Shown here piece after piece: positions 6,526 through 9,685 of a stretch of DNA of 9,685 nucleotides. Under the pieces are notes generated by a model. The model was not told the origin of the DNA and searched no databases. It worked only from the letters and a program-made list of their open reading frames with translations. The translations under genes and the position numbers were made by a program. Numbering within the stretch: position 1 is the stretch's first letter; the number at the start of each line of letters is the position of its first letter. The DNA comes from Deferribacteres bacterium (GTDB taxonomy: Bacteria > Nitrospirota > Thermodesulfovibrionia > UBA6902), in the NCBI GenBank assembly GCA_013152795.1, contig JAADFS010000014.1, positions 1-9,685 of the forward strand, written 5' to 3'.

Positions 6526-7905
6526 ATGGTTCAGACATATACTCATAAGAAAATACCAAAACATAAAAGCAGCCTGAGTCACCTGCTTAATCCCCTGTTC
6601 AGAAAGCTGGATGAGCGGGAAGTGGTCTACTGTGTCTGCGGTAATTACGATGAACTGCCGGATTATACCACCCATGACGTGGACATCTGGACCGAAGACA
6701 CGGAGATGTTTGAAAAAATCCTGTTTGAGACCGCCGCTGACAACGGATTCATACCATACCTGCATAATAAAACCGCAAATGGTTCCAACAATATTTTCTG
6801 CAGGTATGCGGACGGCGGTGGGGTGGAGTTTATAAGAATAGACATACTGAACGAATGTGTATGGCTGCCTTTTATCCCCATTGTAACGGCCGACAGAATA
6901 AGGGAGGACAGGCAGAGGTATAAAAATTTTTATGTGGCCGGCCCTGTAACGGATGCGGCCATGCATTTCCTGTATCCCCTGATACATCATGGAAAAGTCA
7001 AGGAGAAATACAGGGAGAAAATTCATGCATTGCACGGCGACAGAGGGTTTCGTGATATTGTCTCGGATGCATTGGGCGGCGGCACCGCGGCGTACCTGCT
7101 GGACAGAATAAGTGAGAGGGACTGGAAGGCCGTGGAGAGGAGTGCCGCATCGTGCAGGTTAAGACTGTTAAAGAGGAGTTTCCGCCATCTCAATATCAAA
7201 CGCCTGGGATACTTTTATGATTTTATACGGACAAGCCTGCAACGGCTGTTCAGACCTTCGGGATTATTTATAGCATTTATCGGCCATGACGGCGCCGGCA
7301 AGACAACAGTGATCAACAGTCTGAACGGATTTTTCACCCGTGGTTTCCTGCCCGGGAAATTCAGGAAATTTTACTGGCGTCCTTACCTTTTCCCTGATAT
7401 TAAAAGGCTGATTCCATTTTACGGAAAATTCGCGGGGGATGCCGGGGGTGAGGTTGACCCCAGAAAGATTCCGCCGCGCAACACCGTCTTCTCATACATG
7501 AAATTTATATATTACTTCATTGATTTTGTAATCGGACGTGTAAAATTTCAGTCCGCATGGTCGCGCGGCGGGGTGGTGTGTGCAGACAGATACTACTATG
7601 ACCACATTATTTATCCGCGGAGGTTCAGGCTTGCCGTTCCGTATAATGTTATGGATTTTTTCAAGAGATTCATAACAAAACCTGATTTGACGTTTTACCT
7701 TTATGCCGAGCCGGAGGTACTGAGGCAGAGAAAGGATGAATTTTCCGTTGATGAGATTGTTCAGCAGTCGCTGGAATACAAAAAATTGTTGCTGACCGTT
7801 CCACGCGCCCACAAGATCGATACATCTGCTCCGGTTAATGAGGTGAGGGACAGGATAATCAGGATATGTGTCGATTATATGGCGCAAAGGCTGAATAAAC
7901 CTTAA
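6526..7905 (+). CDS. Nucleotidyltransferase-like domain fused to thymidylate-kinase-like P-loop kinase
   Basis: Taken from the ATG at 6526 this is a 459-residue cytoplasmic protein. The N-terminal part resembles a minimal nucleotidyltransferase: CGNYDELP (38-45), THDVDIW (49-55) with acidic D51 and D53, and RIDIL (104-108) with D106 as the likely third acid. A helical linker spans about 140-245. The C-terminal half is a P-loop kinase of the thymidylate-kinase type: Walker A GHDGAGKT (253-260), the DR motif ADRYYYD (353-359), and KPDLTFYLYAEPEVLRQRK (385-403), which matches the P-D-L...L-x-A-x-P-E-x-x-x-x-R-K strand-plus-LID region. The fusion, and the genomic context, argue against housekeeping dTMP kinase. 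A role in activating or phosphorylating a sugar, lipid or small alcohol is inference. Start is unsure: TTG at 6496 would overlap the previous stop as TTGA, GTG at 6511 is also in frame, and none has a strong RBS. Confidence 0.8.
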   Translation: MVQTYTHKKIPKHKSSLSHLLNPLFRKLDEREVVYCVCGNYDELPDYTTHDVDIWTEDTEMFEKILFETAADNGFIPYLHNKTANGSNNIFCRYADGGGVEFIRIDILNECVWLPFIPIVTADRIREDRQRYKNFYVAGPVTDAAMHFLYPLIHHGKVKEKYREKIHALHGDRGFRDIVSDALGGGTAAYLLDRISERDWKAVERSAASCRLRLLKRSFRHLNIKRLGYFYDFIRTSLQRLFRPSGLFIAFIGHDGAGKTTVINSLNGFFTRGFLPGKFRKFYWRPYLFPDIKRLIPFYGKFAGDAGGEVDPRKIPPRNTVFSYMKFIYYFIDFVIGRVKFQSAWSRGGVVCADRYYYDHIIYPRRFRLAVPYNVMDFFKRFITKPDLTFYLYAEPEVLRQRKDEFSVDEIVQQSLEYKKLLLTVPRAHKIDTSAPVNEVRDRIIRICVDYMAQRLNKP

Positions 7906-7924
7906 CCGTAACGTTGCATAAACG

Positions 7925-7942
7925 CGGCAGAGGAGTCTGCCG
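7925..7942 (+). repeat. Left subterminal hairpin of the MITE-like element
   Basis: CGGCAGA (7925-7931) pairs perfectly with TCTGCCG (7936-7942) around the loop GGAG. It lies 20 bases after the kinase gene's stop. The bases after it (GAAAACCTTTAT) contain no run of T long enough for a convincing intrinsic terminator, though a weak one is possible. Confidence 0.6.
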
Positions 7943-7979
7943 GAAAACCTTTATAAAGCGATGGGATTTTAACAGAATA

Positions 7980-8008
7980 GGGTGCAGGGTGCAGTTGTCA
8001 GGGTGCAG
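7980..8008 (+). repeat. Three copies of GGGTGCAG
   Basis: GGGTGCAG occurs at 7980-7987, 7987-7994 (sharing one G) and 8001-8008, inside the MITE-like element. A similar short tandem, CGGGTTGCGGGTT, occurs at 9671-9683 after the left-arm copy at the window's right end. Confidence 0.7.
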
Positions 8009-8021
8009 AAAGAAACAAGTC

Positions 8022-8059
8022 CCCCCCTCCCTTGGCGGGAGGGGGTTAGGGGGAGGGGG
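8022..8059 (+). repeat. C-run/G-run hairpin and G-quadruplex motif
   Basis: CCCCCTCCC (8023-8031) pairs with GGGAGGGGG (8037-8045) as a 9-bp stem around TTGGC. The G strand continues, giving four G tracts: GGG (8037-8039), GGGGG (8041-8045), GGGGG (8049-8053) and GGGGG (8055-8059), separated by A, TTA and A. This satisfies the standard four-tract quadruplex pattern on the + strand. Short C/G-run repeats of this style are scattered between genes in many bacterial genomes, so it may be an independent repeat nested in the element. Confidence 0.6.
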
Positions 8060-8101
8060 CTGAGCTGCTACCCCTGAAGGAATCGCAGATAAAGCTTTTC
8101 C

Positions 8102-8117
8102 GGCAGGCTCCCCTGCC
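8102..8117 (+). repeat. Right subterminal hairpin of the MITE-like element
   Basis: GGCAGG (8102-8107) pairs with CCTGCC (8112-8117) around the loop CTCC. It is the inverted counterpart of the left hairpin at 7925-7942. The loop-closing A-T pair of the left hairpin is replaced here by a G-C pair, so the structure is kept while the sequence changes. Confidence 0.6.
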
Positions 8118-8150
8118 CCGCCGGCGGTATTTTATGCCACTGTAAGGTAA
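8115..8150 (+). repeat. 36-bp right arm of the intergenic repeat, copy 2
   Basis: It matches 4761-4796 at 35 of 36 positions, including the palindrome CCGCCGGCGG (8118-8127) and CACTGTAAGGTAA. Here it forms the right end of the MITE-like element. It is followed by ACCTTAATGGGTTGCATG, which begins like a second, inverted left arm, so that AAGGT and ACCTT face each other at 8144-8155. Confidence 0.75.
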
Positions 8151-8156
8151 ACCTTA

Positions 8157-8201
8157 ATGGGTTGCATGAAACGGGCGGGGGATGAGGGAATTTATCGATA
8201 A
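8157..8201 (+). other. Possible 14-codon leader ORF overlapping the APH-like gene start
   Basis: ATG at 8157 directly follows the repeat arm and opens MGCMKRAGDEGIYR, stopping at 8199-8201. It runs out of frame across the start of the APH-like gene at 8182. Loss of one G from the run at 8177-8181 would join the two frames. Nothing else supports translation of it. Confidence 0.15.
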
Positions 8202-9654
8202 TAGAATCTTCGGTGTTCTTTACTTTTCAGAACCGGGAAGCTCTGTACTGGTTATGGACAGCGGCCTGAAGGAAAGCTTCAGCCGCTTCAACGCCGGAAA
8301 GTCATACGGCACTGCAGTTGTGCCGGTTGAAGATGTAACCGGTGCCATAACGTCTCCTGGGGTCCTTGAAGAGATTCTGGATTCAAACAGGGCCGATACG
8401 GTAATAATTCTTGTTTCCACAAGAATCCCGCTGCTGCTGCTGAAAAAGCTCCTGAGAAGAAACAATCTGAGATATATCGCTTCCTATGCGGTTATTCCCG
8501 GGTTCGACAATCCGAGATGGTTCTTTCCCACTGAAATGAATATCCTGAAAAAAAATTGGAATATTATAAAGACAGGCAGGTTCAGGTCTCTGTTGACGTT
8601 CAGAATGCTGCAGCTTTCGGCCCTGGCAGGCTACCCCCAGTTGATATTCCCTTCGAGGGTGATTATTGCCGGAAGAAAGGGCCAAGTGCTTCCGGCCACC
8701 GGAATCCTCAAGGATTTTGTCTCGAAAAAACTGGGCACAAAAGATATTTACTGTGTTTTATATACGGGCGTTTGCAGTTTCTACCAGAAATTTACGGTTT
8801 CGGTTCTGGATAAAGACAGGAATATTATTGCATATGCAAGGGTCGGGCATACCGTTCAGGTCAGGGAGAGGATAGATAATGAGGTCAGGGCCCTGAACTA
8901 CCTCTCAAGGCTGAGTTTTTCAACGTTGAAATTTCCTGCTGTTGTTTCATCTGAGCGGCTGGAGGGCACGGAAGATATTATAGTAATGCAGACACCGTCA
9001 CCTGAGGGATATACGAGGCTCAGCAAGAGGCTTACCCCCCTGCATGTGGCGGCGCTTACGGAATTACTGAGAGAGACCGCTGAGAATGTAGACGGCAAAG
9101 TGCTGCTGGATGATCTGCAACAGTCTCTTGGAGAAATAAAAGGAAAGATTCCGGAGGATGACACGGAGTTTGTTAATCTCCTGGAAAAGACCCTGGAAAC
9201 CCTTGCACGCAGACTTCAAAACACGGAAGTGACGCTTGGTTTTTCACACGGAGATTTTATCCCCTGGAATATATATATCGGTAATTCAGGTCTTTTTGTC
9301 TTTGACTGGGAGGTTGCAAAACACAGGGTGCCGTTATGGGATTTATATTACTTTATACTCTACAGCGAGGTGCTTGAGTTTTCCAGGGATTACAGGATGG
9401 TATTAAGACTGCTGTCTGACAGTGACAGGGGCTATTTTTCATATATCATGCAGTATCAATCGTGCTTTGAGAATTCAATGTTTTTTGACAGGGATGTTTT
9501 CCTTGCAGTTACGCTTTTTGAAATAATAATTTTTTATACGGATCATTGTTTCATGGCGGGTGCGGATTACCGCGGCAGTACGGCCAATGCGGGGTTTATA
9601 AATACGGCCATGTCAATGCTGAGGGAAGTGATGCTCAAGCTTAATGTTGCATAA
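8182..9654 (+). CDS. APH/choline-kinase-fold phosphotransferase with extra N-terminal region
   Basis: This 490-residue, probably cytoplasmic, protein resembles the aminoglycoside-phosphotransferase (APH) enzyme family in its C-terminal 280 residues. The catalytic loop is FSHGDFIPWNIY (354-365) with H356, D358 and N363. The metal-binding DFG-equivalent is VFDWEV (373-378) with D375. N-lobe elements are IIAYARVG (215-222) and the helix RIDNEVRAL (230-238) with E234. At the place where this fold normally has its ATP-contacting lysine I read R220, although K203 is nearby. Residues 1-190 are not a standard APH part; they contain IPGFDNPRWFFP (105-116), a pattern I associate with APH-like proteins of exopolysaccharide loci, but I know no function for it. 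The target is more likely a sugar, lipid or alcohol than an antibiotic, given the locus. ATG 8182 follows a GGGCGGGGG stretch, and an in-frame TGA at 8167 fixes it as the first ATG. Confidence 0.8.
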   Translation: MREFIDNRIFGVLYFSEPGSSVLVMDSGLKESFSRFNAGKSYGTAVVPVEDVTGAITSPGVLEEILDSNRADTVIILVSTRIPLLLLKKLLRRNNLRYIASYAVIPGFDNPRWFFPTEMNILKKNWNIIKTGRFRSLLTFRMLQLSALAGYPQLIFPSRVIIAGRKGQVLPATGILKDFVSKKLGTKDIYCVLYTGVCSFYQKFTVSVLDKDRNIIAYARVGHTVQVRERIDNEVRALNYLSRLSFSTLKFPAVVSSERLEGTEDIIVMQTPSPEGYTRLSKRLTPLHVAALTELLRETAENVDGKVLLDDLQQSLGEIKGKIPEDDTEFVNLLEKTLETLARRLQNTEVTLGFSHGDFIPWNIYIGNSGLFVFDWEVAKHRVPLWDLYYFILYSEVLEFSRDYRMVLRLLSDSDRGYFSYIMQYQSCFENSMFFDRDVFLAVTLFEIIIFYTDHCFMAGADYRGSTANAGFINTAMSMLREVMLKLNVA

Positions 9655-9685
9655 ACGGGCAGGAGAGTTCCGGGTTGCGGGTTCT
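9640..9685 (+). repeat. Left arm of another intergenic repeat copy, cut by the window end
   Basis: CTTAATGTTGCATAAAC (9640-9656) overlaps the last codons and TAA stop (9652-9654) of the APH-like gene. It continues GGGCAGGAGAGTTCCGGG and then CGGGTTGCGGGTT. The order is the same as at 7913-8008: TTGCATAAAC arm, GGCAG-type stem, then G-rich short tandem. A further element probably extends beyond the window. Confidence 0.5.

Larger units (their letters stand above)
7896..8157. mobile_element. MITE-like non-coding element with terminal inverted repeats and subterminal hairpins
   Basis: This occupies the 276-base gap between the kinase fusion and the APH-like gene, which holds no credible gene. 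The left arm (GTTGCATAAA at 7913-7922, then 7926-7954) is matched by the reverse complement of the right arm (8131-8140, then 8089-8117). The second block pairs 26 of 29 positions, and the right arm carries an extra 11 bases at 8120-8130. Outermost are CCTTA (7900-7904) and TAAGG (8143-8147). A 10-bp direct repeat, TAAACCTTAA, flanks it at 7896-7905 and 8148-8157 and could be a target duplication; the left copy contains the stop codon of the kinase gene. The interior holds GGGTGCAG repeats and a G-rich hairpin. There is no transposase, so movement would need one in trans. Confidence 0.6.

Noticed and set aside
6526..7905. Housekeeping thymidylate kinase (tmk)
   Set aside because: The P-loop and DR motif fit the fold, but the protein is about twice the usual length, carries a nucleotidyltransferase-like N-terminus, and sits in a polysaccharide locus.
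7980..8060. CRISPR array
   Set aside because: The repeats are only 8 bases, overlapping or unevenly spaced, and no regular repeat-spacer pattern exists.
8182..9654. Antibiotic resistance gene (aminoglycoside phosphotransferase)
   Set aside because: Only the fold-level motifs match. The long N-terminal region and the operon context point to a metabolic or glycan role.

Overview
The window is a single-strand (+) block of an extracellular or capsular polysaccharide locus of the Wzx/Wzy-dependent type. Moderate GC content, use of GTG starts and a double-membrane-type export set (Wza-like end, Wzc-like, Wzx, Wzy) point to a Gram-negative-type bacterium. The overall style recalls Nitrospirota or deltaproteobacterial exopolysaccharide loci, but the sequence alone does not fix the taxon, so I hold that weakly.

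Layout. Bases 1-28 look like the last codons of an upstream polysaccharide export (Wza-type) gene. Then follow: a Wzz/Wzc-type co-polymerase whose C-terminal tyrosine-kinase domain has lost its catalytic motifs (45-1634); a Wzx/MOP flippase (1809-3257); a Wzy/O-antigen-ligase-like membrane protein (3339-4754); an alkaline-phosphatase-superfamily phosphodiesterase/phosphotransferase (4796-6499); a fusion of a nucleotidyltransferase-like domain with a thymidylate-kinase-like P-loop domain (about 6526-7905); and an APH/choline-kinase-fold phosphotransferase with an extra N-terminal region (8182-9654). No glycosyltransferase is present here, so those genes must lie outside. Genes 1-3 are the assembly and export machinery. 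Genes 4-6 are all phosphoryl or nucleotidyl transfer enzymes and may act together to put a phosphate-containing decoration on the glycan or its lipid-linked repeat unit (inference).

The most unusual structure is between the genes. Four of the five gene junctions, plus the window's right end, carry copies or half copies of one inverted-repeat family. Its arms read roughly CCTTA..TTGCATAAA on one side and TTTATGCAACTGTAAGG on the other, with GC-rich hairpins inside. The 1666-1732 copy is a compact palindrome. The 7896-8157 copy is MITE-like: long terminal inverted repeats, hairpins near both ends with a compensatory base-pair change between them, a 10-bp flanking direct repeat, and a G-quadruplex-capable core. 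A 36-bp right arm is repeated 35/36 at 4761-4796 and 8115-8150, and the first of these provides the start codon of the phosphodiesterase gene.

No tRNA, rRNA, CRISPR array or transposase gene was seen. No gene on the minus strand is supported.
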